A program made the position numbers and the translations under genes. Shown here in pieces: positions 7,531 through 16,087 of a DNA stretch of 64,000 nt. This DNA is from Ramlibacter alkalitolerans (lineage in GTDB: Bacteria; Pseudomonadota; Gammaproteobacteria; Burkholderiales; Burkholderiaceae_C). The notes beneath the pieces were generated by a model, which had not been told where the DNA came from, did no database searches, and saw nothing but the letters and a program-made list of their open reading frames with translations. Position 1 is the stretch's first letter, and every line of letters starts with the position of its first letter. The stretch covers positions 151,001-215,000 of the forward strand of contig NZ_JAEQND010000011.1 in assembly GCF_016722765.1 (NCBI RefSeq), read 5' to 3'.

Positions 7531-8855
7531 GCCGTACCCCCTTGGGCGAGGATCGCGCCGAGCTGCTGCAGCGCCAGGGCACGCGGCACGCCCCCGGCAT
7601 CCTGTCGCAACCAGGCAAAGAGCGGTGCCTCCAGGGCGAGCGCCGCGTCGAGCGCCGGATGGGCGCCCTTGGTGTACGCGCCTAGTTCCACCAGCTGCCG
7701 GTTGCGTTCCAGGACGGCAAGGTGGCGTACGGCTTCCCGCACACGCAGCCGATCGGGCTCGGTCGCGAGATCCTTGAGCAGGCGGCTCGCGCTGCGCAGC
7801 AGGTCGATGGCCGGGAAGTGGGCCTGCTGGGCCAGATCGCGCGACAGGACGATGTGGCCGTCGAGGATGGAGCGCATGCTGTCCGCCACCGGCTCGTTGA
7901 GGTCGTCGCCCTCCACCAGCACCGTGAGCAAGGCCGTGACGGAACCGCCGGAGGGCAAGGTGCCGCAACGCTCGCACAGTTGCGGCAGTTCCGCGAAGAC
8001 CGAGGGCGTGTAGCCGCGCGCCGTGGCCGGCTCGCCGGCCGCCAGTCCGACCTCGCGCCGGGCCATGGCGAGCCGGGTCATGGAGTCCATGGTGAGCAGG
8101 ACCTTGCGGCCCTCCTGCGCGAAATGGCGGGCGATCGCGACGGCCGCATGGGCGGCCCGGATGCGGGCGAGCGCCGGCTGCTCGGAGGTGGCCACCACGA
8201 CCACGGAGCGTCGAAGGCCGGTCTCCCCGAGCTGTTCCTCGATGAACTCGCGCACCTCGCGGCCTCGTTCGCCGATCAGCGCCACGACATTGAGGTCGGC
8301 CCGCGCATGCTGCGTGATCATTCCGAGCAGGCTGCTCTTGCCGACGCCGCTGCCCGCGAAGATCCCCATGCGCTGGCCTTCTCCCAAAGTCAGGAAGACG
8401 TCGATCGCGCGCACGCCGGTTTCCAGCACCCGTTCGATCCGCGGCCGCTCCATCGGATTGGTGGCCGGCGGGTACAGGTCGGCCCAGTTACCCACGGCAG
8501 GCCGGGGGCGGCCATCGAGCGGCTCACCGAAGCCATCGATCACGCGTCCGACCAGCTGCGGGCCCACCCCGATGCGCGATGCATGCCCCAGCGCGACCAC
8601 CTTGCAACCCGCGCCTACGCCGCGCAGCGGCGCGTAAGGGAGCAACACGACCCGGCCCTGCTCCAGGCCGACGACTTCCGCGAGAACGGGCGGAGCCGAG
8701 CCTTCATCGTCCGGCAGCACACGGCACATCTCGCCCAGGTCGGCCCGCGGGCCCTCGGCCTCGATCGCCAGGCCTTGCAGCCGGCGCACCCAGCCGATGC
8801 GTTGCACCAGTTGCGCCGAACGCAGCGCCTCGCGATAGCCGGAGAGGACGCTCAC
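7527..8855 (-). CDS. fliI: Flagellar export ATPase FliI (442 aa)
   Basis: FliI is the cytoplasmic ATPase that energises export. Walker A is AGSGVGKSS near residues 167-175, Walker B is KVLLTMDSMTRLAMARRE, and the RecA-like core includes VALIGERGREVREFIEEQLG. The family signature PSVFAELPQLCERCG is present. Length is normal. The GTG start in a GTGA overlap with fliH fixes the N-terminus at MSVLSGYREALRS. A T3SS ATPase would look similar, but the flagellar neighbours settle the identity. Confidence 0.95.
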   Translation of the reverse strand: MSVLSGYREALRSAQLVQRIGWVRRLQGLAIEAEGPRADLGEMCRVLPDDEGSAPPVLAEVVGLEQGRVVLLPYAPLRGVGAGCKVVALGHASRIGVGPQLVGRVIDGFGEPLDGRPRPAVGNWADLYPPATNPMERPRIERVLETGVRAIDVFLTLGEGQRMGIFAGSGVGKSSLLGMITQHARADLNVVALIGERGREVREFIEEQLGETGLRRSVVVVATSEQPALARIRAAHAAVAIARHFAQEGRKVLLTMDSMTRLAMARREVGLAAGEPATARGYTPSVFAELPQLCERCGTLPSGGSVTALLTVLVEGDDLNEPVADSMRSILDGHIVLSRDLAQQAHFPAIDLLRSASRLLKDLATEPDRLRVREAVRHLAVLERNRQLVELGAYTKGAHPALDAALALEAPLFAWLRQDAGGVPRALALQQLGAILAQGGTA

Positions 8856-9586
8856 GCCGTCTCTCCTGCGCTGTCTTGGCTGCTGCTCGCTCTCGCTTCG
8901 AGCAAGGCCGCCTTGCAGGCCTCGAGGATGGCGTCCAGGCGCGCATCGAGCGCGCCGGAGGTGGACTTCAGGATGCACCCACCCAGCGCCACCTGGGCGT
9001 CGCCGATGACGGGCACGGCGCCCGACCCCGGGCGCTGGAGCAGTTCCGCATCCTGGGGATGCACGTGCAGCACCACGTCCGGTGCACCGTGCTGCGCCAG
9101 AAGGTGCGCGAGTTGCGCCCGCACGAACGCCGGCTGCACGGCACTGGCGCCGACCACGCGGCACAGCGTCTCGTGGCAAAGGACCACCATCTCGTCCTGG
9201 GCACTCCACAGGAGATCGGCGACTGCGGCCTGCGCATGCTGCGCGATGCGGCGCAGCCGCTCGTGCTCGGCGACCCACTGGGCTTCGGCTTGCGCCAGCG
9301 CGCGCTGCACGGCCTGCCGGACTTCCTCCGCTGCCTGTGCACGGCCTTCGCGCAGCCCCTCGGCACGGCCGGCGCGCAGGCCTTCCTCGTGGCCTTGCTC
9401 ACGCCCTTGCCGCAGGGCCTGCGCGTGCGCCTGACGCAGAGCCTGGTCCTCCTCCGCTTCGTCCATCAGAGCCTGTGCCGCCGGCGCCGAAGCGCCGCCG
9501 GTTCTCGCGCGCCCGAGGCGCAAGGGCGCACTGTCGAAGCGGATGCCGCGCAGCACCTCCGCCGCGTTCGAAGATCCGCTGCTCAT
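8852..9586 (-). CDS. fliH: Flagellar assembly protein FliH (244 aa)
   Basis: FliH is the stator-like regulator that dimerises and holds FliI at the C-ring. A central run of GxxxG-like repeats is visible (RQGREQGHEEGLRAGRAEGL), which is the hallmark of FliH/YscL. The C-terminal domain contains HVHPQDAELL and ends in a helix with ALDARLDAILEACKAALLEA. The ATG is within a 4-bp overlap with the upstream FliG-like gene. Length matches the family. Confidence 0.9.
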   Translation of the reverse strand: MSSGSSNAAEVLRGIRFDSAPLRLGRARTGGASAPAAQALMDEAEEDQALRQAHAQALRQGREQGHEEGLRAGRAEGLREGRAQAAEEVRQAVQRALAQAEAQWVAEHERLRRIAQHAQAAVADLLWSAQDEMVVLCHETLCRVVGASAVQPAFVRAQLAHLLAQHGAPDVVLHVHPQDAELLQRPGSGAVPVIGDAQVALGGCILKSTSGALDARLDAILEACKAALLEARASSSQDSAGETA

Positions 9587-10122
9587 CGCCGCCCCCGCAT
9601 CGCACGGAGTCGCCGCCGCATGGCTTGCCACAGTGAAGGGGTGCGCGGGTTTGCCGCTTCCCACACACAGGGGGCAAGCTCCGCGACGGCTGCAGCCTGC
9701 AGGCCGCCGGCCTGGCTCACACCCGCAGCCGTGCGATCGACGCCGCGCGCGAATGCAGGGGGCAGCTCCGCCAGCAGTTGGTCGCGCCACGGCCAGGGCT
9801 GGCTCGCCAGCAGGGCAGCCGCCATGCGCGGCGGCTCGGCGCACAGGAGCGCTGCGAGCCTGCGCACACCCGCGGCATCGAGCGCCGGCAGGGCACCGAC
9901 AGCGCTGCGATCCTCGTGTGCGTCCTCAGGGAGGAGGGTGCGGGCGAGCTCCGGCTCGCGCGGAATCCCGAGTTCCTCGAGTTCCTGCAACAGCGGGCCC
10001 AGGGCGGCCTGCTGTTCGCCGGAGAGCGCGTTCAGCACCCATTGCCGGTCGGCACCCCCGAGCGCATGCAGGGTCAACGCTGCGTGATGGGCCGGAGTGG
10101 GCAGCGGCGTGGCCGGCGTCAT
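9583..10122 (-). CDS. Reduced FliG-like protein without torque domain (179 aa)
   Basis: This gene occupies the fliG slot between fliF and fliH, but is 179 aa where FliG is about 330. The first part (AALTLHALGGADRQWVLNAL...LEELG) can be aligned by eye with the FliG N-terminal helices that bind FliF. The part VRRLAALLCAEPPRMAAALL, followed by LLAELPPAFARGVDR, looks like one FliG middle-domain ARM motif. The tail is basic (MRRRLRAMRGRR). The FliG C-terminal domain with its conserved charged residues that contact MotA is absent. Both ends lie in 4-bp overlaps, so the length is not a start-site error and there is no frameshifted remainder before fliH. The FliG relation is inference; it may be a new adaptor protein. 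Confidence 0.5.
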   Translation of the reverse strand: MTPATPLPTPAHHAALTLHALGGADRQWVLNALSGEQQAALGPLLQELEELGIPREPELARTLLPEDAHEDRSAVGALPALDAAGVRRLAALLCAEPPRMAAALLASQPWPWRDQLLAELPPAFARGVDRTAAGVSQAGGLQAAAVAELAPCVWEAANPRTPSLWQAMRRRLRAMRGRR

Positions 10123-11579
10123 GCGTGCCTCCCGCGCGCGGGAGCGGACGGCGCCGCAACGGGTGGCATGGGGGTCTGCAGCATCCATGCGCGCACCTGC
10201 TGCAGCGCGGCCTCGCGCTGCGCCTGCGACAGGCGCGGCACATCGGGCAAGGGCGCGACCGGTCGGCGCTGCCGCCACCCGAGCACCAGCAGCAGCAGCG
10301 CGAGCAACGCCACCCCGACCGCCAACGGCAGCGCCCAATCGGGAAGGTCCATGGCATGCGCGCTGGCCGGCGTGGTGACAGGCAGCGGTGCGGGCGTTGC
10401 CGCCACGGGCACCGGGGTGGCCGCCGGCTGCAGCGCCTGGACGACCACCGTGTCGCCGCGCTCGGCGGAGGCGCCCACGGCGGCAGCGACCAGTCTTTGC
10501 ACCTGCTCGCGCTGTTCCGCCGCGAGCGGCTGGCGCACGACGGCGACGACCTGGATGCGCCGCACCGCCCCCGGCTGGCTGACCACCTGCTCCACCCGCC
10601 GCCCCGTCTGGTACTCGACGTCCCTCTGCATGCTGCTGCCGCGCGCGGCGCGTGCCTCCGCATTGCGCAGATCGGGGCTGGCGCTGTCACGCGCCGATTC
10701 CTTTTCCCGCACCAGCACGCCGGTCGCGGGGCCGCCCCGCGCATCCGGCGTGGCGAGCACGTCTTCCGTCGTGACACGGACCTGGTCCATGTCCAGCACG
10801 AGATCCACGCTGGCCAGGGCCTGGCCGGCGCCGAAGGCCTGCTCCAGCACGGCCGCCGCCTTGCGCGCCAGGTAGTTCTCCATTTCCCGCTTCAGTTCCA
10901 GGCGCGCCGCGCCTGTGCCTCCGGCGGCGTCGGCGTCCGGGTCCACCGCCCGCGTCAGCGCCACGCCACGCTGGTCGACGATCGTCACTTCCGCGGCCTG
11001 CAGTCCCGGCACTGCGGCGGCCACCAGGCGCTGGATGCCGCTGACCTGCTCGCCGCGCAAGGACTGCCCCGGCCGCAGCGTGAGCGTGATGGCCGCCTTG
11101 GGACGGGTGGTGTTCTGGCGGAACAGACCCTGCTCCGGCAGGGCAAGGTGCACGCGCACGTCGCGCACCTCGGGGAACGCGAGGATCGTGCGGGTGAGTT
11201 CGCCCTGCAGCGCGCGCTGGTAGTTGATCTTCTGCGCGAATTCGGTCATGCCGAAGTCGCTGGTGTTGAACACCTCGAAGCCGACGGAACCATGCAGCGG
11301 CAGGTCGCGCCCCATCAACTTCATGCGCGCGGCGTGCACCTGCGAGCGGTCGACAAGCAGGGTGCGTCCCTGGTCCGCCACCGAGTAGGGGATCTTCAGC
11401 TTGTCCAGTTCACCGGCAAGCGTGGCTGCATCCTGCTCGCGCAGGTCCGAGAACAGCACCGCAGGTTCGCTGCGCAACAGCCACCAGCCTGCCACGCCGC
11501 ACAGCAGCAGCACGGCTGCGCAAGCGGCGACGAATCCGAGCCTGGCAGCGGGTGCCAGGGTCTCCCACCAGCTCTTCAT
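10119..11579 (-). CDS. fliF: MS-ring protein FliF (486 aa)
   Basis: FliF forms the MS ring in the inner membrane and is the base of the organelle. An N-terminal membrane helix (residues 15-35), the ring-building motifs (PEVRDVRVHLALPEQGLFRQ, TRPKAAITLTLRPG), and a second membrane helix near 420-440 are all visible. The C-terminal cytoplasmic tail is about 55 aa and ends ...SAPARGRHA. The protein is 60-80 aa shorter than enteric FliF. The tail normally carries the FliG-binding segment, so its form is relevant to the reduced FliG-like protein next to it. Confidence 0.95.
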   Translation of the reverse strand: MKSWWETLAPAARLGFVAACAAVLLLCGVAGWWLLRSEPAVLFSDLREQDAATLAGELDKLKIPYSVADQGRTLLVDRSQVHAARMKLMGRDLPLHGSVGFEVFNTSDFGMTEFAQKINYQRALQGELTRTILAFPEVRDVRVHLALPEQGLFRQNTTRPKAAITLTLRPGQSLRGEQVSGIQRLVAAAVPGLQAAEVTIVDQRGVALTRAVDPDADAAGGTGAARLELKREMENYLARKAAAVLEQAFGAGQALASVDLVLDMDQVRVTTEDVLATPDARGGPATGVLVREKESARDSASPDLRNAEARAARGSSMQRDVEYQTGRRVEQVVSQPGAVRRIQVVAVVRQPLAAEQREQVQRLVAAAVGASAERGDTVVVQALQPAATPVPVAATPAPLPVTTPASAHAMDLPDWALPLAVGVALLALLLLVLGWRQRRPVAPLPDVPRLSQAQREAALQQVRAWMLQTPMPPVAAPSAPARGRHA

Positions 11580-11607
11580 GCATCCTCCATGGGTGTTCGT
11601 GGCCGTG

Positions 11608-11925
11608 CTAGATCTGCATCCGCATCACGTCCTGGTAGGCCTCCAGGGCGCGATTGCGAACCTGCAGGGCGAGTTGCAGCGCGATGCGGCTTTCCTCCAG
11701 CCGCACCATCACCTCGTGCAGGTTCGCCGTCTCGCCGGCCGCGAGCCGCTGCAGGTCGACCTGGCTGGCCAGCAGCTGCTGGTTCAGGTCCTGCAGGCCC
11801 TGCGCCACCTGCGCACCGAAGCCGGTGCCCGCGGTGGCGGAGGCTGCCGCTGGGCCCGCTGCAGCCGCGGCGCTGGCAGGCACTTCGTCGTGCATGCCCA
11901 TGGCCTGGATCGCCTCGATGTTCAT
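11608..11925 (-). CDS. fliE: Hook-basal body protein FliE (105 aa)
   Basis: FliE links the MS ring with the proximal rod. The C-terminal half carries the family pattern (EVMVRLEESRIALQLALQVR, NRALEAYQDVMRMQI), and the N-terminal half is Ala/Gly-rich. Length is normal. The ATG is in an ATGA overlap with flgC. The 28-bp step to fliF is the widest spacing in the operon, and the fliF start has GGAGGATGC nearby upstream, so fliF is probably translated from its own site. Confidence 0.93.
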   Translation of the reverse strand: MNIEAIQAMGMHDEVPASAAAAAGPAAASATAGTGFGAQVAQGLQDLNQQLLASQVDLQRLAAGETANLHEVMVRLEESRIALQLALQVRNRALEAYQDVMRMQI

Positions 11926-12350
11926 GATCCCCTCCCGATCTCCAGCGTCTTCAGAGCCAGCGACCGTGCGCTGTTCAGGGCGGCCACGTTGGCCTCGTAG
12001 GAGCGCATCGCGCTCATGAGGGTCACGATTTCGGTGGCGGGATCGACGTTCGCCTGGTGCACGAAGCCGCGCGCGTCCGCGAGCGGATGGCCGGGGTCGT
12101 GCACCATGCGCGGCGCGGCGACCGTGGCTTCGACGGTGGCTACCGGGAGCGCGCCCGTTTGCAGACCCGTGTCGACCATCGACTCGAACGGAACGGAGGG
12201 CGCGACGAGGACGCGCAGCGGCTGGTACGCGGGCGCGCCGGGCCCCTGCACGCTGTGTGCGTTCGCCAGGTTGAGGGCAGCGACCTCGACCCGCATGCGC
12301 TGCACCGACATGCCCGCGGCACTGATCGCAAAGGTTTGCGCGAAATCCAT
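11922..12350 (-). CDS. flgC: Proximal rod protein FlgC (142 aa)
   Basis: FlgC builds the proximal rod in the periplasm. The N-terminal helix FAISAAGMSVQRMRVEVAA with the following LNLANAHSVQG corresponds to the rod-protein signature, and the C-terminal EIVTLMSAMRSYEANVAALN matches FlgC. VDPATEIV is the typical FlgC lead-in to that helix. Length is normal. It begins three bases after flgB and overlaps fliE by 4 bp. Confidence 0.94.
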   Translation of the reverse strand: MDFAQTFAISAAGMSVQRMRVEVAALNLANAHSVQGPGAPAYQPLRVLVAPSVPFESMVDTGLQTGALPVATVEATVAAPRMVHDPGHPLADARGFVHQANVDPATEIVTLMSAMRSYEANVAALNSARSLALKTLEIGRGS

Positions 12351-12353
12351 CGG

Positions 12354-12737
12354 CTATTTCCTCCCGTCGCCGGCGGCAAGCGCCAGCAAGCCAAGATGGC
12401 GGGACAGCCCCTGGACGAGAGCCTGGTACTCCACCCCGTTGCGCGCGAGCTCGCTCATCTCGGCATCCAGCTGCACGACGGCGGCCTGGCCGCTGGCATC
12501 GAATGCCGGTTCGGCTTCGGCGCGCAGGCTGTCGACGGCGGCGGCATCCAGCGCGCCTCTTTCCGCCAGCGCACTGCGCGCCTGCGCCAAGTGCGCGTCG
12601 AACGAAACCCTCTGGGGCACGTAGCCCGGGGTGCTTGCGTTCGCGATGTTGGCTGCCACTGCGGCCTGGCGGCGGCTGGCCGTCTCCAGCGCCGCCGACA
12701 GGGCCGCCGTGGTGATGGTCTCGATGGGCATCGGCAT
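12354..12737 (-). CDS. flgB: Proximal rod protein FlgB (127 aa)
   Basis: FlgB is the innermost rod subunit. The rod signature ALETASRRQAAVAANIANAS plus TPGYVPQRVSFDAHL is clear. The C-terminal NGVEYQALVQGLSRHLGLL is the family helix. The ATG at 12737 is chosen because GAGGAG stands about nine bases upstream; the longer frame would overlap flgI. FlgB and FlgC pair as usual, but here they follow flgI instead of opening a flg operon. Confidence 0.93.
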   Translation of the reverse strand: MPMPIETITTAALSAALETASRRQAAVAANIANASTPGYVPQRVSFDAHLAQARSALAERGALDAAAVDSLRAEAEPAFDASGQAAVVQLDAEMSELARNGVEYQALVQGLSRHLGLLALAAGDGRK

Positions 12738-12748
12738 GCAGGTGCTCC

Positions 12749-13864
12749 TCACTGGACGACCAGCTCGCCATGCAGGGCGCCGGCTGCCTTCACGGCGCGC
12801 AGGATGGAAATGATGTCGCGCGTGCCGGTCTTCATGCGCGCCAGCGCCTGCACGAGATCGGACACGGTGCCGGCACTGGCCAGGAAGCCGACGCCGACGG
12901 GCTCTTCCACCTCCAGTTGCGTGTTCGTCACCAGCGCGCTGACGACGCCCGGTCCGGCACGGCCGGCGAAGGAAGGTTGCGACACGCTGTTCTGGCTGGC
13001 GATGGAAATCTTCAGGTCACCGTGCGAGATGGCGATGCGCGAGATGCGCACGTCGCCGCCGGCCACCACCGTTCCGGTGCGTTCGTTGATGACGACGCGG
13101 GCACGCCGGTCCGGCTCCACCGCGACGTTCTCGACGCGGGCGAGAAAGCCGACCAGTTCGTCGCGCAGACCCTCGGGAACCTCGATCTCCACGCCGGAGG
13201 CATCCCGCGCGTGGGCGATGCCGGGCGCGACCTGGCTGTTGATGGCGGCGACCACGCGGCTCGCCGTCGTGTAGTCCGGCTCGGCAAGCACGAAGGTCAC
13301 CTGCGCGGGCGGGGCCATGCGCTTCGCCATGCCGACCTCCACCGTGGCACCGTTGGGAATGGAACCGGCCGTGGGGTGGTTCTTCTGCACCACGTTGCCG
13401 TTCGCGTCGTAGCGGTGTCCGCCGATGGAAAGCGGCCCCTGCGCCAGCGCATAGATGCGGCCGTCGGGCCCGCGCAGCGCCGTCAGCAGCAGGTTGCCCC
13501 CGAGCAGGCTGCGCGCGTCGCCGCTGGAACTCACCGTCACGTCGAGCCCATCGCCTTCCCGGGCCAGGGCCGGCAGCGAGGCACTCACCATCACGACGGC
13601 CACGTTGCGGCTGTTCACCTGCTCCGGGGCGACGCCCAGGTTGAACTGCGACAGCACATTGGAGAGCGCCTGCCGCGTCGCCCGGTTGGCCGGCGAGTCA
13701 CCGGTACCGGCCAGCCCGGTCACGATGCCGGTGCCGACCAGCACGTTGTCGCGCCAGCCCTGGACCTTCCCGAGGTCCTTCACCCGCAGCGGCGCGTCCT
13801 TGGCGGCGCAAGCGAGCGCCAGCAGCAGGGCGGCAGCGAAGAGGAAGGGGCGAGGGCAACGCAT
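12749..13864 (-). CDS. flgI: P-ring protein FlgI (371 aa)
   Basis: FlgI forms the periplasmic P ring. A Sec signal peptide (FLFAAALLLALACAAK) is followed by the conserved VKDLGKVQGWRDNVLVGTGI and VTGLAGTGDS. Later signatures include NVAVVMVSASLPALAREGD and the C-terminal DLVQALARMKTGTRDIISIL. Length matches the family. It starts two bases after flgH ends. Presence of FlgI and FlgH means a full envelope-spanning rod bushing is encoded. Confidence 0.95.
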   Translation of the reverse strand: MRCPRPFLFAAALLLALACAAKDAPLRVKDLGKVQGWRDNVLVGTGIVTGLAGTGDSPANRATRQALSNVLSQFNLGVAPEQVNSRNVAVVMVSASLPALAREGDGLDVTVSSSGDARSLLGGNLLLTALRGPDGRIYALAQGPLSIGGHRYDANGNVVQKNHPTAGSIPNGATVEVGMAKRMAPPAQVTFVLAEPDYTTASRVVAAINSQVAPGIAHARDASGVEIEVPEGLRDELVGFLARVENVAVEPDRRARVVINERTGTVVAGGDVRISRIAISHGDLKISIASQNSVSQPSFAGRAGPGVVSALVTNTQLEVEEPVGVGFLASAGTVSDLVQALARMKTGTRDIISILRAVKAAGALHGELVVQ

Positions 13865-13866
13865 GG

Positions 13867-14442
13867 CTACAGGCCCACCGCGTCGAGAAACCGGCGCCAC
13901 CAGGCGCGGCGATTGCGGTCGCTGAGGTCGCCTTCGCCGACATACGTGATGCGGGCCTGGGCGATGCGGGTGGACTGCACCACGTTGCCGTCGCTGATGT
14001 CCACCGGCCGCACGATGCCCTCCAGCGTGACACGCTGCGCCTCCTCGTTGACGGTGACCGCCTGTGTGCCCGCAATGCGCAACTGCCCTTGCGGCAGGAC
14101 TTCCTGCACCGTGACTGTCACGGTGGTGAGCAGCCGGCTGGCGCGTTGCGTCCGGCCGCCGCCGTCGAAGTCGCCCGCCACCGAGAGCGCTGCCTGGGCC
14201 GCCTTGTTGCTGCCGTGCGCGAGATCCGCCTGCAGGTGGTTGCTGCGGCGCGTCCCGGTCTCGGCGCTGCTGGTGGCACTGGAGTTCTCGAACACCTGCA
14301 CGGTCAGCACGTCGCCGGGGCGGAACGCCTTGTTGTCGGCAGTGAGGCCGCGGAAGGACTCTTCGCGGAACAGGCTCTGCGCCTGGCCCGCGAACGCGAT
14401 CGCGGCGAGTCCGGCGGCGAGGATCGTGCGGCACCGGCTCAC
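13867..14442 (-). CDS. flgH: L-ring protein FlgH, without lipobox (191 aa)
   Basis: FlgH forms the outer-membrane L ring. Family motifs are visible: PGDVLTVQVFENSSATSSAE, a long polar repeat region, then VTVNEEAQRVTLEGIVRPVD and IAQARITYVGEGDLSD. The N-terminus is a signal peptide of the form ILAAGLAAIAFAGQAQS and contains no cysteine at the cleavage point, so the usual lipid anchor is missing. It is about 40 aa shorter than enteric FlgH. The GTG start is in a GTGA overlap with flgA; no alternative upstream start would add a lipobox. Confidence 0.88.
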   Translation of the reverse strand: MSRCRTILAAGLAAIAFAGQAQSLFREESFRGLTADNKAFRPGDVLTVQVFENSSATSSAETGTRRSNHLQADLAHGSNKAAQAALSVAGDFDGGGRTQRASRLLTTVTVTVQEVLPQGQLRIAGTQAVTVNEEAQRVTLEGIVRPVDISDGNVVQSTRIAQARITYVGEGDLSDRNRRAWWRRFLDAVGL

Positions 14443-15284
14443 GGCGCGAGCTCCAGTTGGGCCGGCCCGACGACCCGCGCGAACACGATGCCGCCGCCGC
14501 CGGGGGCGCGCACCCGCACGTGCTCGCCGGCGCGCCCATCCTGCAGGACCGTCACCTTGCTTTCCAGCGACACGACCCCGTCGCTGCTGCGCAAGGTCGC
14601 CCAGCCACCGCGTTCCACCAGCACTTGCGCCTGCGCAGCCGGCGACCTTTCCAGCGGGGGCGCGGCGGACGCAGGGGCTGCCGCCGGCGATCCGGCCAGC
14701 AGCGTCGCTTCGATTTCCAGCGGCACGGGCACGGCGCGCACGAAGGCCCCCTCGCACCACACCTCGACCCACACCAGCATGCGGTTGCGCAGGGCCGCAT
14801 CTCCCATCGGTCGCGGGCGGAACTGCACTTCGCCGGCGGGCACTGCGAGGTCATGCGGTGCCCGGGCGACCCGCAATTGCGCGCCCCAGCCATGCTGCGC
14901 CAGCCAGGCGCGCAAGGCCTCGGTCGCCGCCTGCGCGAGTTCGGAACCCCGCACCTGGCGCGTCGCGCGGTTTACGCGCACGAGCTCCGGTCCCTGCCAC
15001 GCGAGCTCGCCCTCGCCGAGTCCGGTCTCGCGCTGCACCCATCGGGCGAGCGATTCACGGCGCACGAAGGCGGGCTGGCCGTCCCGCGGAACACGGCCGA
15101 TCGGCAGGTGCACGAGCTGGCGCATGAGCGCGAGTTCGGACGAGCGCAGATGGGCGATCTGTCCGAGCGCCACGCCGTCACCGGCGACTTCCGCCTGCGG
15201 CAGCAGTTCGACGGTGACGCGCGGCGCGGCCTGGGCGCACGTGCACGCCAGCAGGCTGGCGGCGAGACAGGAATGCAGCCTCAT
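14439..15284 (-). CDS. flgA: P-ring assembly chaperone FlgA (281 aa)
   Basis: FlgA is the periplasmic chaperone that helps FlgI polymerise. A Sec signal peptide (LAASLLACTCAQA) leads a mature protein with an N-terminal SAF-like part and a C-terminal part with VLVERGGWATLRSSDGVVSL and GRAGEHVRVRAPGGGGIVFA, which match FlgA. It is some 60 aa longer than enteric FlgA, as in many non-enteric forms. It overlaps flgG and flgH by 4 bp each. Its place inside a flgFGAHI block differs from the separate flgA of most Burkholderiales. Confidence 0.88.
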   Translation of the reverse strand: MRLHSCLAASLLACTCAQAAPRVTVELLPQAEVAGDGVALGQIAHLRSSELALMRQLVHLPIGRVPRDGQPAFVRRESLARWVQRETGLGEGELAWQGPELVRVNRATRQVRGSELAQAATEALRAWLAQHGWGAQLRVARAPHDLAVPAGEVQFRPRPMGDAALRNRMLVWVEVWCEGAFVRAVPVPLEIEATLLAGSPAAAPASAAPPLERSPAAQAQVLVERGGWATLRSSDGVVSLESKVTVLQDGRAGEHVRVRAPGGGGIVFARVVGPAQLELAP

Positions 15285-16063
15285 CGCCGCAGCCCGTTGA
15301 TCATGCCGAGCATCTCGTCGGAGGCCTGCACCACCTTCACGCTGGCCTCGTAGGCGCGCTGGGCCACCATCAGGTTGACCATCTCCTCCACCAGCTTCAC
15401 GTTGGAGGATTCGAGCGCGCCCTGGGCGAGGGTGCCCATGCCGTCCTCGCCGGGCCGGCCGCCGATCGGCTCGCCGGAGGCTTCAGTGGCGCGGTAGACG
15501 TTGGCCCCTTCAGGCAACAGGCCCTGCGGATTGGCAAAGCGCGCCAGTTCCAACTGCCCGGCATCCACTGGCGTCGCCTGCCCTGGCAGGCGGACCTGGA
15601 CGCGGCCCGTGGCGGAGATCGTCACGGACTCCGCGTTGTCCGGGATCGCGATCCCCGGCTTGATCGGCACGCCGGCCTGGCTCGCGAGCTGGCCGTCGGC
15701 GTTCACCTTCAGCGAGCCGCCGCGTGCGTAGGCACGGGTGCCGTCCGGCATCGCGAGTTCGAGGAAACCATCGCCGACGATCGCGAGGTCCAGGGGCGCG
15801 TCGGTCTTGCGCAATTCCCCGGCGTCGAACACCTTGGCCGCCGCCCCGAGCTGCACGCCGGCGCCGATGCTGCCCGTCGCGAACAGCCCCGCTGCGTTCG
15901 TGCCGCGGGCTCCCTGCACCGCGGCAACGACCAGCTCGGAAAAGCTGGTGCGGTTCTTCTTGAAGCCGCTGGTGTTCACGTTGGCGAGGTTGTTGGCAAT
16001 CGCGTCCACCTGGGCCTGGTGGGCCTGCATGCCGGTGGCGCCGATCGCAAGTGCATCAAGCAT
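15281..16063 (-). CDS. flgG: Distal rod protein FlgG (260 aa)
   Basis: FlgG makes the distal rod that passes the P and L rings. The N-terminal GMQAHQAQVDAIANNLANVN with TSGFKKNRTSFSELV, the central LAIVGDGFLELAMPDG, and the C-terminal LVEEMVNLMVAQRAYEASVK are diagnostic for FlgG. Length is normal. It starts 24 bp after flgF with its own likely ribosome site (GAGGAATTCC upstream) and overlaps flgA by 4 bp. Confidence 0.95.
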   Translation of the reverse strand: MLDALAIGATGMQAHQAQVDAIANNLANVNTSGFKKNRTSFSELVVAAVQGARGTNAAGLFATGSIGAGVQLGAAAKVFDAGELRKTDAPLDLAIVGDGFLELAMPDGTRAYARGGSLKVNADGQLASQAGVPIKPGIAIPDNAESVTISATGRVQVRLPGQATPVDAGQLELARFANPQGLLPEGANVYRATEASGEPIGGRPGEDGMGTLAQGALESSNVKLVEEMVNLMVAQRAYEASVKVVQASDEMLGMINGLRR

Positions 16064-16087
16064 GGAATTCCTCCGCGTGAAGCGATG

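Noticed and set aside
1663..9434. Many long plus-strand open frames opposite the flagellar genes
   Set aside because: In GC-rich DNA the opposite strand stays open by codon bias. Their products are Arg/Ala/His-rich with no family motifs, while the minus strand carries clear flagellar proteins.
4070..10122. A virulence-type (non-flagellar) type III secretion system
   Set aside because: The short FliM and FliG-like proteins suggested it, but FlgBCDEFGHI, FliE and FlgA are flagellum-specific, and no needle, secretin or translocon gene is present.
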